A stretch of DNA of 64,000 bases from DASSBR01 sp035688265. GTDB lineage: Bacteria; Pseudomonadota; Gammaproteobacteria; Natronospirales; DASSBR01. The position numbers were made by a program, and so were the translations under genes. Location of the stretch: positions 1-64,000 of the forward strand of contig DASSNE010000009.1 in assembly GCA_035688265.1 (NCBI GenBank), written 5' to 3'. The notes under the pieces were generated by a model. The model was not told the DNA's origin, searched no databases, and saw only the letters and a list, made by a program, of their open reading frames with translations. Below, one piece after another: positions 23,562 through 32,711 of the stretch (position 1 is the stretch's first letter; the number at the start of each line of letters is the position of its first letter).

Positions 23562-25568
23562 ATGCCCGAGACGAGCGAACATATTGCAGGCAGTAGCAAT
23601 CTGCTGCTGATCATTCTGCTGCTGGCGCTCGCCGTAGTCGCCGGCACGCTGCTGCGGCGCGCGCGGCTGCCGGCAGTGCTCGCCTACCTGTTCACCGGCG
23701 TGCTGGTCGGCCCGCACGTGCTGGCATGGATTCCGAATGGGGACCAGACCCGCGTGCTGGCCGAATTCGGCGTCGTATTCCTGCTGTTCACGCTGGGGCT
23801 GGAATTTTCGCTGCAGCGCCTGATGCTGATGCGGCGCGCGGTGCTGCTGCTGGGCGGCACGCAGGTGGGGCTGACGACGCTGATCATCTGGGCGCTCGGC
23901 CGTTATGCATTCGAACTCAAGCCGGGTATGGCGCTGGTGCTGGGCGCGGCCTTCGCAATGTCGTCGACCGCCGTGGTCGTCAAGCAACTGGCGGACCAGC
24001 GCGAAATCGGGCTGGTGCACGGCCAGCGCGCGGTCGCCGTGCTGCTGTTCCAGGATCTCGCCGTCATCCCGTTCCTGATCCTGATTCCGGAGCTGGCGCA
24101 CGGCACCCCCGGCATGCTTGGCATCCAGTTGGCGTGGGCGGCCGGCAAGAGCCTTCTCGCGCTCGGCCTGATCCTGATCGCCGGGCGCTGGCTGCTGCGG
24201 CCGGTCTTCTATCGCGTTGCCGCGGCGCGCTCTTCGGAATTGTTCACGCTTGCGGTGCTGCTGTTCACGCTCGCGGCCGCATGGATCACCCAGAACCTCG
24301 GCCTGTCTCTCGCGCTGGGCGCGTTCCTGGTGGGCATGTCGCTGTCGGAAACCGAGTTCCGCCACCAGATCGAGGCCGAAATCCGGCCATTCCGAGACGT
24401 CTTGCTGGGGCTGTTCTTCGTCACGATCGGCATGCTGGTCGATCCCGCGGTGATGCGCGCCGAAGGTGTCTGGATATTGGTCGCCGCGGCATTGTTGCTG
24501 GTGCTCAAGACCATCCTGATTGCCGGCATTTCGAAGCTGATGGGTGCGGACAGCATCACGTCGCTGCGCACCGGGTTGGTGTTATCGGAAGGCGGCGAGT
24601 TCGGTTTCGCGCTGCTGGCGCTCGCCGTCAGCACCGGCGTTGCCACGCCGAAGGTGGCGCAGTTCGCACTGGCCGTGATCGTCATCACGATGATGCTGGG
24701 GCCGATTATCGTGCTGTTCAACCGCGGACTCGCGGCGCTGGTGTTTCGCACGCCGGTCGAAGAGGAGGAGCAGATCGAGGAAGCGGCGATGGAGCATCAT
24801 GAAATCGCTGCCGCGGGACACATCATCATCGCCGGCTACGGCCGCGTCGGCCAGAACGTGGCGCGCTTTCTCGAACAGGAAAACTTCGAGTACGTGGCGC
24901 TGGATCTCGACCCGTCGCGCATCAAGGCGGCGCGTGCCGCCGGCGACCCGGCCTTCTTCGGCGATGCGACCAAGCTCGACGTGCTGCGCGCGGCTGGTCT
25001 GCCGCGCGCCCGCGCGCTGGTGATCAGCTACTCCAACGTGCGTACGGCCCTGCAGATTCTGAATGTCGCCAAGCGCGCCCGGCCGGACCTGCCGACGCTG
25101 GTCCGCACGCGTGACGACAGCCACCTGGAAGCGCTGCAGGCAGCGGGCGCGACGGAAGTCATTCCGGAAACCCTCGAAGCCAGCCTGATGGTGGTGCAGC
25201 ATCTGCTGACGCTGCTGCACGTGCCGGCGAGCCGCATTTTCCGGCGCATCCAGCGGGTACGGTCGGACCGCTACGCGCTGCTTCGCAACGTGTTCCGCGG
25301 CCAGGGCGCGCTGCCGCTGTCGAGCAGCCAGGCATTTCGCGGCCAGTTGGACACGGTGACGCTGGAAGATGGCGACTATGCGATCGGCCGGCCGCTGATG
25401 GACATCAAGCTGGACGCGATCGGCGTGATGGTGACGGCGCTGCGCCGCCACGACATCGTCGGCCGCCAGCCGGAACCGGATACGGTGCTGCGCGAGGACG
25501 ATACGCTGGTACTTTACGCCACCCCGGAGCAGATCGAGGCGGGCAAGGGGCGCTTGAAAAATGGCTAG
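23562..25568 (+). CDS. KefB-type monovalent cation:proton antiporter (CPA2)
   Basis: The 668-aa protein has a CPA2 membrane domain of about 13 helices (residues 12-395), with AYLFTGVLVGPHVL, LEFSLQRL and the ion-path GAAFAMSSTAVVVKQL region. A TrkA-N/RCK Rossmann domain (IIIAGYGRVGQNVARFLEQ near 418) and a C-terminal TrkA-C domain (LVLYATPEQIEAGKGRL) follow. It should exchange K+ or Na+ for H+, gated by nucleotide or ligand at the RCK domain. No KefF/KefG ancillary gene is next to it. A heptamer repeat array follows its stop. Confidence 0.93.
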   Translation: MPETSEHIAGSSNLLLIILLLALAVVAGTLLRRARLPAVLAYLFTGVLVGPHVLAWIPNGDQTRVLAEFGVVFLLFTLGLEFSLQRLMLMRRAVLLLGGTQVGLTTLIIWALGRYAFELKPGMALVLGAAFAMSSTAVVVKQLADQREIGLVHGQRAVAVLLFQDLAVIPFLILIPELAHGTPGMLGIQLAWAAGKSLLALGLILIAGRWLLRPVFYRVAAARSSELFTLAVLLFTLAAAWITQNLGLSLALGAFLVGMSLSETEFRHQIEAEIRPFRDVLLGLFFVTIGMLVDPAVMRAEGVWILVAAALLLVLKTILIAGISKLMGADSITSLRTGLVLSEGGEFGFALLALAVSTGVATPKVAQFALAVIVITMMLGPIIVLFNRGLAALVFRTPVEEEEQIEEAAMEHHEIAAAGHIIIAGYGRVGQNVARFLEQENFEYVALDLDPSRIKAARAAGDPAFFGDATKLDVLRAAGLPRARALVISYSNVRTALQILNVAKRARPDLPTLVRTRDDSHLEALQAAGATEVIPETLEASLMVVQHLLTLLHVPASRIFRRIQRVRSDRYALLRNVFRGQGALPLSSSQAFRGQLDTVTLEDGDYAIGRPLMDIKLDAIGVMVTALRRHDIVGRQPEPDTVLREDDTLVLYATPEQIEAGKGRLKNG

Positions 25569-25581
25569 TGGCAAGTTGGGA

Positions 25582-25743
25582 GGACTAAGGACTAAGGACT
25601 GAGATAAGACAAGGTGCCGCTATCTTGACTTAGTCCTGAGCACTTAGCACTTAGCACTTGGCACTAACTATTAACCACTGACCACTGACCACTGACCACT
25701 GACCACTAGCGACTAGCGACTAGCGACTAGCGACTAGCGATTA
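25582..25743. repeat. tandem 7-bp repeat array between convergent genes
   Basis: Three GGACTAA-type units occupy 25582-25602. From 25639 to 25743 fifteen successive 7-base units run without a break in register: AGCACTT x3 plus GGCACTA, ACTATTA, ACCACTG x4 plus ACCACTA, and GCGACTA x4 plus GCGATTA. AAGGACTAAG at the left also pairs with CTTAGTCCT near 25629, making a long hairpin. No protein is encoded. The array fills the gap between the antiporter and the outer-membrane protein gene. Confidence 0.85.
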
Positions 25744-25748
25744 ACGAC

Positions 25749-27416
25749 CTAAAAATTGACGATGTCGCCGATACTGATCTGGTACGACGAAATCCCCTCC
25801 GCCCGCACCAGCGGCACCGCCACCGTCACGTAAATGACGTTGTCGAACGCGCCGCGCGCGTTGCCGAAGCGCAGGCCGCCGCCGATGTTGCTCAATACGC
25901 GGCTCCAGCCGCGCCCGTCGACATGGTCGATCTGCCCGGCGTCGAGGAACGCGACATAGCCGAGCTTGAACGTATTGAGGAACGTTGTCGTGGTGAAGAT
26001 GCGATCTTCCAGCGTCAGCGTCCAGCGCCGCTCGCCGGCGCGGAAGTAGTTTGGATAGCCGCGCAGCCCGGCGAGGCCGCCGAGATAAAGCTGATCTTCG
26101 GGATCGGGCCGTAGTTGCCAGTCGGCCGTCACATGCGCGACCAGCGTCTGGCGGTCGAAGGTCTGGTCGTACCAGGTCGCGGCGAGATCGCCGTAACCGC
26201 CGTGCCAGGCGCCGCGCGTATGCCGGCCGCCGACGCCCGCGCTGACGAACACGACGTCATTCCATGGCAGCCGTGCGCCGTAGGTGGCGGCAAGGCCGCC
26301 GAGCCACGCATCGCTGCTGCTGCCGAACGAGGTGGGAAAGAAACCGGCCGCGGCAGATGCGGTCCAGCCGAGGTCGTAGTCCTCCGCCCGGCCGATCTGC
26401 GCCAGGTTGTAAAACGTCGCGTAGCGGTCCTGAAAGAAATTGAGCGTTGCCTGCAAGCCGCGAAACTGCCGGTCCGGCAAACCCGGTCGCGGGCGCAGCG
26501 TCGGCGCGAGCGGAATCAGCGGCCCGTAACGCCAGGCCTCGTCGATATAGCGCACGCCGGCGCGCAAGCCGCTGACGCCGTCCCACGCCACGAGGTGCTG
26601 CCAGGACAGCGACACCTGCCGCGTCTGGTCCGACGCCACCCAAGCCCGCTTGCCGTCGTTGTAGAAATTGACATCGACCTGCTGCGTCAGAAAGCTCGCG
26701 CCGCCGGACCAGGCAGTCGCGTCGGCGAAGAACGGCCGATTGACCGACAGCGTGCGGCTGTAGCCGTCGCTCAAATTCGAGGCGCTTGCCAGCAGTTGCC
26801 AGCGCGACCCGGCCAGCGCCGGATCGAAATAGCTCGCGTAATTCTCATCGCGCTGCGTGCCGTGAATATGGCCGAGCGCAATCGTCTTGCCGAGGCCGAA
26901 CAGATTCTCGTCCTTGAGCTGAAAGCTGACGATGTTCTGGCCGCCGATCCGCTCGTAGGCCGCCTCCGGCTTCAGCGTCCACGAATCCTTGACGTTCACA
27001 TCCACGTCAACGCGCCCGTCGTGACAGGCGACCGGCACAATATCCGCCCTGCGCAGAAACTTGTAACCGCGCAGCCGCCGCTCCGTCTGGTAAATCAGCG
27101 GCGCCCGAACCGGGTCGCCGGACTGGAACAGCAGTTGATCGCGTACCACGCCGGGGCGCGTCTTGATGTGCAGCCCATCGGCCAGTCGCGAATACCACGC
27201 GTCCCCGCCGGGCTTGGCGAGATCGTAAACCTGCGCGACATGAATCCGGATTCGGCCGATCGTGTAATGGCGTTCGGCGAGCGCGCGCCAGACATACTGA
27301 TTACGCCAGCGCGCCGGAGGATGGTCGGCGGGTGCTGGGGGGCACGACGCCGCAAGTGCCGGAAAGTGCGCGAAAAGAAGAGGCAGGGCGACCAGAGAGA
27401 GGAGGGTGGGGCGCAT
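25749..27416 (-). CDS. BamA/TamA-family outer-membrane protein
   Basis: The 555-aa protein has a signal peptide (MRPTLLSLVALPLLFAHFPA) and an N-terminal POTRA-like region (GDPVRAPLIYQTERRLRGYK, then VDVDVNVKDSW). A 16-strand-type beta-barrel C-terminus follows, with the conserved LGGLAGLRGYP motif and a terminal Phe after IVNF, the usual barrel recognition signal. Related proteins insert or export proteins across the outer membrane or act as surface antigens. It has fewer POTRA domains than BamA, so it is an accessory family member. The exact role is unknown. Confidence 0.85.
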   Translation of the reverse strand: MRPTLLSLVALPLLFAHFPALAASCPPAPADHPPARWRNQYVWRALAERHYTIGRIRIHVAQVYDLAKPGGDAWYSRLADGLHIKTRPGVVRDQLLFQSGDPVRAPLIYQTERRLRGYKFLRRADIVPVACHDGRVDVDVNVKDSWTLKPEAAYERIGGQNIVSFQLKDENLFGLGKTIALGHIHGTQRDENYASYFDPALAGSRWQLLASASNLSDGYSRTLSVNRPFFADATAWSGGASFLTQQVDVNFYNDGKRAWVASDQTRQVSLSWQHLVAWDGVSGLRAGVRYIDEAWRYGPLIPLAPTLRPRPGLPDRQFRGLQATLNFFQDRYATFYNLAQIGRAEDYDLGWTASAAAGFFPTSFGSSSDAWLGGLAATYGARLPWNDVVFVSAGVGGRHTRGAWHGGYGDLAATWYDQTFDRQTLVAHVTADWQLRPDPEDQLYLGGLAGLRGYPNYFRAGERRWTLTLEDRIFTTTTFLNTFKLGYVAFLDAGQIDHVDGRGWSRVLSNIGGGLRFGNARGAFDNVIYVTVAVPLVRAEGISSYQISIGDIVNF

Positions 27417-27470
27417 TGGCGCGTAGTATATACGACACGCTCGCAGAGACTACTGGTCGACATGGACTTG

Positions 27471-27504
27471 AAAAGGAGCCGGACGCCCGCGGGCACCCGG
27501 CTCC
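27471..27504 (-). terminator. intrinsic terminator of the first hsp20 gene
   Basis: Read on the minus strand, GGAGCCGG and CCGGCTCC (27497-27504 and 27475-27482) form an 8-bp stem whose loop contains the palindrome GCCCGCGGGC. TTTTC follows directly. Confidence 0.65.
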
Positions 27505-27534
27505 TGCAGGAGAATTTAAGCGCCCTCGTGCAGG

Positions 27535-28035
27535 CTACGCAGCCTGCAACGGGATACGCCGCACCTTCTCCTGCGCTTTCGCGCTGCGAGGCAACTTCAC
27601 GGTGAGGACGCCGTTCCTGAACGAAGCCTCGACCTTGTCGGCCTCCACTTCATCGGGCAGCGCAATTTTGCGTTCGAACCTGCCGTAGAAGCGTTCGCTG
27701 AAGCGCCGCTCGCGGCCTTCGTCCTCCATCTTCTTCTCGCCGCGAATCGTCAGCGCGTCGTCCGTAAGCAGGACCTCGATGTCCTTGCCGTCCACGCCCG
27801 GCAGTTCGACGCTGAGACGGAAGTCCTCCTCCGTCTCGATGAGGTCAACGCTCGGCGCCGCGGGATGGTTGTAACCAGGCGACGCGAGGCCGAAGCCATT
27901 CCAGACGTCGTCGAACAGACGGTTCATCTCGTGATAAAGCGAGACGAAGGGATCCCTGCCGCCTTGCAGCGTATCGACGCGCTGCACCGGAAGGCGACGA
28001 CTGCGATTCCACGGCATCAGTTCAGTGACAGCCAT
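27535..28035 (-). CDS. Hsp20 small heat-shock protein
   Basis: I start it at ATG 28035 (MAVTELMPWNRS), behind a perfect AGGAGGT; 166 aa. The alpha-crystallin domain runs from about 55 to 155, with SVDLIETEEDFRLSVELPGV, GEKKMEDEGRERRFSERFYG and the family signature FRNGVLTVKLPR. The terminal extension holds an R-R-I-P-L motif in place of the usual I-x-I. It is an ATP-independent holdase that prevents aggregation under stress. A sigma-32 promoter is found upstream. Confidence 0.95.
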   Translation of the reverse strand: MAVTELMPWNRSRRLPVQRVDTLQGGRDPFVSLYHEMNRLFDDVWNGFGLASPGYNHPAAPSVDLIETEEDFRLSVELPGVDGKDIEVLLTDDALTIRGEKKMEDEGRERRFSERFYGRFERKIALPDEVEADKVEASFRNGVLTVKLPRSAKAQEKVRRIPLQAA

Positions 28036-28114
28036 TGTTGTTACCTCCTGGGTGTTGGTTACCAATCCCGGCCGCAGGGACCGAGCCCGGCTGGCCGGCT
28101 CTGAACGACGAGGA

Positions 28115-28142
28115 ATCTAGGGTTATTGAAGATGATTTCAAG
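28115..28142 (-). promoter_or_regulatory. sigma-32 heat-shock promoter of the first hsp20 gene
   Basis: On the minus strand CTTGAAA (28142-28136) is followed after 13 bases by CCCTAGAT (28122-28115), close to the consensus CTTGAAA-N13-CCCCATNT. It ends 79 bases before the hsp20 ATG. Confidence 0.8.
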
Positions 28143-28258
28143 AGGGCGGCAGAAAAACTCTGACCATTGTTGCTGTACGGCGCTGGCAGCAACAGGGCTG
28201 GTGGGAGGCGCCGACTCACAGTACACTTTTTGATTTGTCGACGTGTGAGGGAACGGCT

Positions 28259-29431
28259 ATGGATGGCGGCGAAGGTTCAACCGAGTCGAAGTTGGACAAT
28301 CTTCGCAAGCAACGCGCTGCTCTCGCAGATTTCGGTACAGACGCGCTGCGTTCGGACGACCTGGACGCGCTGTTGGAAGAGGCGTGCCGGCTTGTTTCGG
28401 AGGCGCTTGACGTCCGGCTCGTCAAGGTGCTTGAACTGCTGCCGGATGGCGATTCGCTGCTGGTACGTGCCGGCATCAACTGGAACCCGGGAGTCGTTGG
28501 TCATGCAACCCTGGGTGCGCATTCCGACTCGCCGGCCGGCTACGCATTGCAAACGTGCGAGCCGGTTATTTCGAACGACGTTGAAAACGAAAGGCGCTTC
28601 GCGATTCCGGACCTGCTTCGGGAGCATCGTATCAGCAGCATGGTCAACGTCGTCATTCGCGGCGAAGGCGAAGCATGGGGTGTTCTTGAAGTCGATTCGC
28701 CCAGGCATCGGAATTTTGACCAGGACGACATCGATTTCCTGCGCACCTACGCCAACCTGCTGGCTTTTGCCATTGAACGTATCGGCAAGCACCGCAAGCT
28801 TGCTGAAGCGGCGACAACGCGCCGGATGCTGCTGCGCGAGCTTCAACACCGCGTTGGCAACATGATCGCCAACATCCGCGCGCTGGCCACAGTGACCCGT
28901 GCATACAGCGCTGACCTGGACGAGTTCGCCGCCGCGTTCGACAAGCGGCTCAGCGCGCTCGCGCGCGCCCAGACTCTTCTGACCCGGGACCAAACGGACC
29001 TTGTCGGCATCCGGGATATCCTGATCCAGGAACTGGAGGCGCATGGCTGCGAACCCGGCGACCGACTGAGCCTCCGGGGAGCCGATCAGCCGTTGCCGCG
29101 AAAGGTTGTCCAGGCACTGGCCGTCGCTGTACACGAGCTCGCGACCAACGCCGTCAAGTACGGCGCTCTCGCTGCCGATGGCGGAAAGATCGACGTTTCA
29201 TGGTCCGTCCAGCCGCCGAACGAGATGCGGCTGCGCTGGCGCGAAGATGGCGTGCAAATAAACGAGCAACCATCGCGCCGCGGCTTTGGTTCGCGTGTCA
29301 TCAACGAGGTCGTACCCCACATGCTCGGGGGCGCAAGTTCTGATCTGCAGTTTCACCCGAACGGCATTGAATGCACGATCATCTTTCCGGTGACGCCGGA
29401 TGCGCCTGGATCCGCCACCGGCTTGAGCTGA
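28259..29431 (+). CDS. GAF-domain sensor histidine kinase (HWE/HisKA_2 type)
   Basis: The protein starts at ATG 28259 (MDGGEGSTESKL; a TTG eight codons upstream is an alternative) and has about 390 aa. A GAF sensor domain occupies about residues 30-175 (LLEEACRLVSEALDVRLVKV, GVVGHATLGAHSDSPAGYAL). The phospho-acceptor region is of the HisKA_2/HWE type (RRMLLRELQHRVGNMIANI), followed by an ATPase domain with AVHELATNAVKYGALA and RRGFGSRVI. No membrane helix or response regulator is adjacent, so it is a soluble orphan kinase. It sits between two heat-shock genes. Confidence 0.9.
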   Translation: MDGGEGSTESKLDNLRKQRAALADFGTDALRSDDLDALLEEACRLVSEALDVRLVKVLELLPDGDSLLVRAGINWNPGVVGHATLGAHSDSPAGYALQTCEPVISNDVENERRFAIPDLLREHRISSMVNVVIRGEGEAWGVLEVDSPRHRNFDQDDIDFLRTYANLLAFAIERIGKHRKLAEAATTRRMLLRELQHRVGNMIANIRALATVTRAYSADLDEFAAAFDKRLSALARAQTLLTRDQTDLVGIRDILIQELEAHGCEPGDRLSLRGADQPLPRKVVQALAVAVHELATNAVKYGALAADGGKIDVSWSVQPPNEMRLRWREDGVQINEQPSRRGFGSRVINEVVPHMLGGASSDLQFHPNGIECTIIFPVTPDAPGSATGLS

Positions 29432-29447
29432 GTGCAGCAGGTTCCGG

Positions 29448-29475
29448 TTTGAATTTCCGCCCTCGAACCCCATCT
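29448..29475 (+). promoter_or_regulatory. sigma-32 promoter of the hsp20-lon operon
   Basis: TTTGAAT (29448-29454), 13 bases, then a perfect CCCCATCT (29468-29475). It ends 30 bases before the ATG of the second hsp20 gene. Confidence 0.75.
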
Positions 29476-29505
29476 TAAGCTGTATCGGATTACGAGGTAG
29501 ATCGC

Positions 29506-29913
29506 ATGGAATCGCGAGATCTGGAAAATCGCATGTGGGCGGAAGCCTGCGAGATGCTGGAGCGCGCCGAGCGGCTGCAGCGCCAATTCTTTCGTCCTGC
29601 GGTGCACGCCCGGCGTCCGGTCTGGGAACCGCCCATCGACATTTATGAAACCGGCCGGACCTTGTGGGTTCTGGCAGCGTTGCCCGGGGTCGGCGCGAAC
29701 CAGGTGGAAGTCGCGCTGGAATCCGAGTCGATCGTGATTCGGGGGGAGCGCCGTCTGCCGTTGGAGAGCCACGAAGGGGTCTTCCGCCGCCTCGAAATCC
29801 CGCACGGTCACTTTGAGCGCCGCATTCCACTGCCGGCGGGTCGATTTGAGATCGTGCGCCGCGAGCTGCTCGACGGCTGCCTTTACATTGCTTTGCAACA
29901 GGTTTCACCTTGA
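29506..29913 (+). CDS. second Hsp20-type small heat-shock protein
   Basis: The 135-aa protein has a short N-terminal arm and an alpha-crystallin domain (WEPPIDIYETGRTLWVLAAL, PGVGANQVEVALESESIVIR, ERRIPLPAGRFEIVRRELLDG). It lacks the C-terminal I-x-I extension, so its oligomers may be smaller. It lies directly ahead of lon, 14 bases apart, behind a sigma-32 promoter, so holdase and protease are probably made together on heat shock. Confidence 0.9.
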   Translation: MESRDLENRMWAEACEMLERAERLQRQFFRPAVHARRPVWEPPIDIYETGRTLWVLAALPGVGANQVEVALESESIVIRGERRLPLESHEGVFRRLEIPHGHFERRIPLPAGRFEIVRRELLDGCLYIALQQVSP

Positions 29914-29927
29914 AGGATCAGTGAATC

Positions 29928-32336
29928 ATGGCCGAAATCTACGAACATCAGGATGAGAGGAACGACGACGCGCGCGGCGTGGCGCCGCGGAAATTGCCGG
30001 AGGATGTGCTGATCACGATTCCGGTGCGCGGCATGGTGCTGTTTCCGGGGCTGGTGCTGCCGGTCGCGATCGGCCGCAAGCGCTCCGCCGAGGCCGCGCA
30101 GGAGGCGATCCGCAATGAGCGGCCGGTCGGGTTGATCATGCAGCGCGATCCCGAGGACCCGAACCCGGGGCCGGACGGGCTGTACAAGATCGGCACGATC
30201 TGCAATGTGCTGCGCTACGTCACGACGCCCGATGGTACCCACCACCTGGTCTGCCAGGGCGAGCAACGATTCCGGATCGTCGATTATCTCGAAGGCCACC
30301 CGTTCATGCTGACGCGCTTCGAGGCGATTCGCGAAAGCGATGCGGTGCCGACCGAGATCGAGGCACGCATGCTCAACCTGAAGCAGCGCGCGACCGAGGC
30401 GCTGGAACTGCTGCCGCAGACGCCACCCGAGCTGGTGCAGGCGGTGCAGTCGATCGACTCGCCGTCGCTGCTGGCCGACACGATCGCCGCCTACATGAAC
30501 ATCAAGCCCGAGGAGAAGCAGGAGATCCTCGAACTGATCGACCTCGACAAGCGCCTCGACCGCGTCGGCGAGCTGCTCGACCATCAGCTCGAGGTGCTGC
30601 GCCTGTCGAACAAGCTCAACGAGCGCACCAAGGAAAGCATGAACGAGCGCCAGCGCGAGATGCTGCTGCGCGAACAGTTGCGCAGCATACAGAAGGAGCT
30701 GGGCGAAGAGGACAGCAAGGCCAACGAGATCCAGGAGATCGACGAGGCGATCGCGAAGGCGGGCATGCCGGAGGAGGCGGAAGAGGAGGCGCGCGGCGAA
30801 TTGAAGCGCCTCGAGCGCATTCCCGAGGCATCGGCCGAGTATTCGATGGTACGCACCTACCTCGACTGGATGACGGAACTGCCGTGGTCGAAGCTGTCCG
30901 AGGACAACATCGACATGGCACGCGCACGCGAAATCCTCGATGCCGATCATTACGGCCTGGACAAGGTCAAGCGCCGCATTCTCGAATACCTCGCGGTCCA
31001 GAAGCTGAATCCGGAGGGCAAGAGCCCGATCCTGTGCTTCGTCGGCCCGCCCGGCGTCGGCAAGACCTCGCTCGGCCAGAGTATCGCCAGGGCGATGGGG
31101 CGCAAGTTCGTGCGCGGCAGCCTGGGCGGCGTCCACGATGAGGCGGAAATTCGCGGCCATCGGCGCACCTACGTCGGCGCACTGCCCGGCACGATCATCC
31201 AATTGATTCGCCGCGCCGGCACGCGCAACCCGCTGTTCATGCTCGACGAAATGGACAAGCTGGGCGCGAGCTTTCACGGCGATCCGTCGTCGGCGTTGCT
31301 CGAAGTGCTCGATCCGGAGCAGAACTCGACCTTCCGCGACAACTACCTGGGCGTCAACTTCGACCTGAGCCAGGTAATGTTCGTCGGCACGGCCAACGTG
31401 CTCGACCAGATTCCGGGCCCGTTGCGCGACCGCATGGAGGTGATCGAGCTGCCGGGCTACACCAGCGAGGAGAAGGTCGAGATCGCCAAGCGCTATCTCG
31501 TGCGGCGGCGGCTGGAGGCGGCGGGCCTCACGCCCGAGCAATGCGAGATCACCGACGAGGCGCTCAACCGCATCGTGCGCGACTACACGCGCGAGGCCGG
31601 CGTGCGCAATCTTGAGCGCGAGATCGGCGCGGTCGTGCGCCACGTCGCGGTGCGCGTGGCCGAGGGCAAGGAGGTGGAGAACAACCGCATTGACGCCGGC
31701 GATCTCGAAGGCATCCTCGGCGCGCCGCGCTTCGAAAGCGAACTCGCAATGCGCACCAGCGTGCCGGGCGTCGCGACCGGGCTGGCGTGGACGCCGGTGG
31801 GTGGCGACATCCTGTTCATCGAGGCGAGCCGCGCGCCGGGCACCGGCAAGCTGACGCTGACCGGCCAGCTCGGCGACGTGATGAAGGAAAGCGCGCAGGC
31901 GGCGTTGAGCCTGATCAAGGCGCATGCCGAGGAGCTGGGCATTGACGCCGAGCAGTTCAGCAAGAACGACATCCACATCCACGTGCCGTCCGGCGCGATT
32001 CCGAAGGACGGGCCGAGCGCCGGCGTGTCGATCTACACGGCGCTGGTGTCGCTCTTGACCGGCAAGACCGTGCGCCATGACGTCGCGATGACCGGCGAGA
32101 TCACGTTGCGCGGCCTCGTGCTGCCGATCGGCGGGGTCAAGGAAAAATCGCTCGCCGCGTTGAACGCCGGCATCAAGACGGTGCTCCTGCCCGCGCGCAA
32201 CAAGAAGAACCTCGAAGACATTCCGGAGCGCGCGCGCAAGGACCTTGAATTCGTCTGGCTGGAGCGCGTCGAGGACGCGACGAGCGCGGCGCTGACGGAC
32301 AGCGAGCCGCCCGCGGTTTCCGAAGCAAGCGGCTGA
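29928..32336 (+). CDS. lon: Lon ATP-dependent protease
   Basis: The 802-aa protein has the LonA layout: the N-terminal substrate domain (LPVAIGRKRSAEAAQEAIRN), a helical linker, an AAA+ domain with Walker A GPPGVGKT near residue 375, and a Ser-Lys protease domain (Ser697 in DGPSAG and Lys740 in GGVKEKSLAA). It degrades misfolded and regulatory proteins. The full family length is present. It is the second gene of a sigma-32-driven operon with hsp20. Confidence 0.97.
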   Translation: MAEIYEHQDERNDDARGVAPRKLPEDVLITIPVRGMVLFPGLVLPVAIGRKRSAEAAQEAIRNERPVGLIMQRDPEDPNPGPDGLYKIGTICNVLRYVTTPDGTHHLVCQGEQRFRIVDYLEGHPFMLTRFEAIRESDAVPTEIEARMLNLKQRATEALELLPQTPPELVQAVQSIDSPSLLADTIAAYMNIKPEEKQEILELIDLDKRLDRVGELLDHQLEVLRLSNKLNERTKESMNERQREMLLREQLRSIQKELGEEDSKANEIQEIDEAIAKAGMPEEAEEEARGELKRLERIPEASAEYSMVRTYLDWMTELPWSKLSEDNIDMARAREILDADHYGLDKVKRRILEYLAVQKLNPEGKSPILCFVGPPGVGKTSLGQSIARAMGRKFVRGSLGGVHDEAEIRGHRRTYVGALPGTIIQLIRRAGTRNPLFMLDEMDKLGASFHGDPSSALLEVLDPEQNSTFRDNYLGVNFDLSQVMFVGTANVLDQIPGPLRDRMEVIELPGYTSEEKVEIAKRYLVRRRLEAAGLTPEQCEITDEALNRIVRDYTREAGVRNLEREIGAVVRHVAVRVAEGKEVENNRIDAGDLEGILGAPRFESELAMRTSVPGVATGLAWTPVGGDILFIEASRAPGTGKLTLTGQLGDVMKESAQAALSLIKAHAEELGIDAEQFSKNDIHIHVPSGAIPKDGPSAGVSIYTALVSLLTGKTVRHDVAMTGEITLRGLVLPIGGVKEKSLAALNAGIKTVLLPARNKKNLEDIPERARKDLEFVWLERVEDATSAALTDSEPPAVSEASG

Positions 32337-32380
32337 GAATCGGCCTATGATGTAGCGCATCTTCATCATGGGAGCGAACA

Positions 32381-32710
32381 ATGATTGTCGCAACGAGCGA
32401 TACGATCGCCCGGCATCGTGTGCGGGAAGTGGAGGGGCAGGTGTTCGGCGTCGTGGTGCGTAGCCGCGGCCTGGGCGGTAACGTCATGGCCGGCCTGCGC
32501 TCGCTGGTCGGCGGCGAGATCATCGAATACACGCAGATGCTGGAAGATGCGCGCCGGCATGCGCTCGACCGAATGGTCGAAAATGCAACGGCGATGGGTG
32601 CGAACGGTGTTATCGCGATGCGCTTCGACTCATCCGAAATCGGCCAGACGATGAGCGAGATCGTCGCCTACGGCACCGCCGTCGTCCTGGAGCCGGAGTC
32701 GGCAACCTGA
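32381..32710 (+). CDS. YbjQ-family protein
   Basis: The 109-aa soluble protein has the YbjQ/UPF0145 pattern: VEGQVFGVVVRSRGLGGNVM, then AGLRSLVGGEIIEYTQMLED, ARRHALDRMVENATAMGANG and VIAMRFDSSEIG. The family forms pentamers and is called 'heavy-metal-binding' by annotation, but its biochemical role is not established. It is one base apart from the next small membrane-protein gene, so they are probably co-transcribed. Confidence 0.9.
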   Translation: MIVATSDTIARHRVREVEGQVFGVVVRSRGLGGNVMAGLRSLVGGEIIEYTQMLEDARRHALDRMVENATAMGANGVIAMRFDSSEIGQTMSEIVAYGTAVVLEPESAT

Positions 32711-32711
32711 C

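Noticed and set aside
25674..25743. Short direct repeats suggesting a CRISPR array
   Set aside because: Units are 7 bases with no spacers, and no cas genes are nearby.
29883..32393. 836-codon open frame antisense to lon
   Set aside because: It mirrors the codon bias of lon on the other strand, is His/Arg/Leu-rich and has no family features; lon has all catalytic residues.
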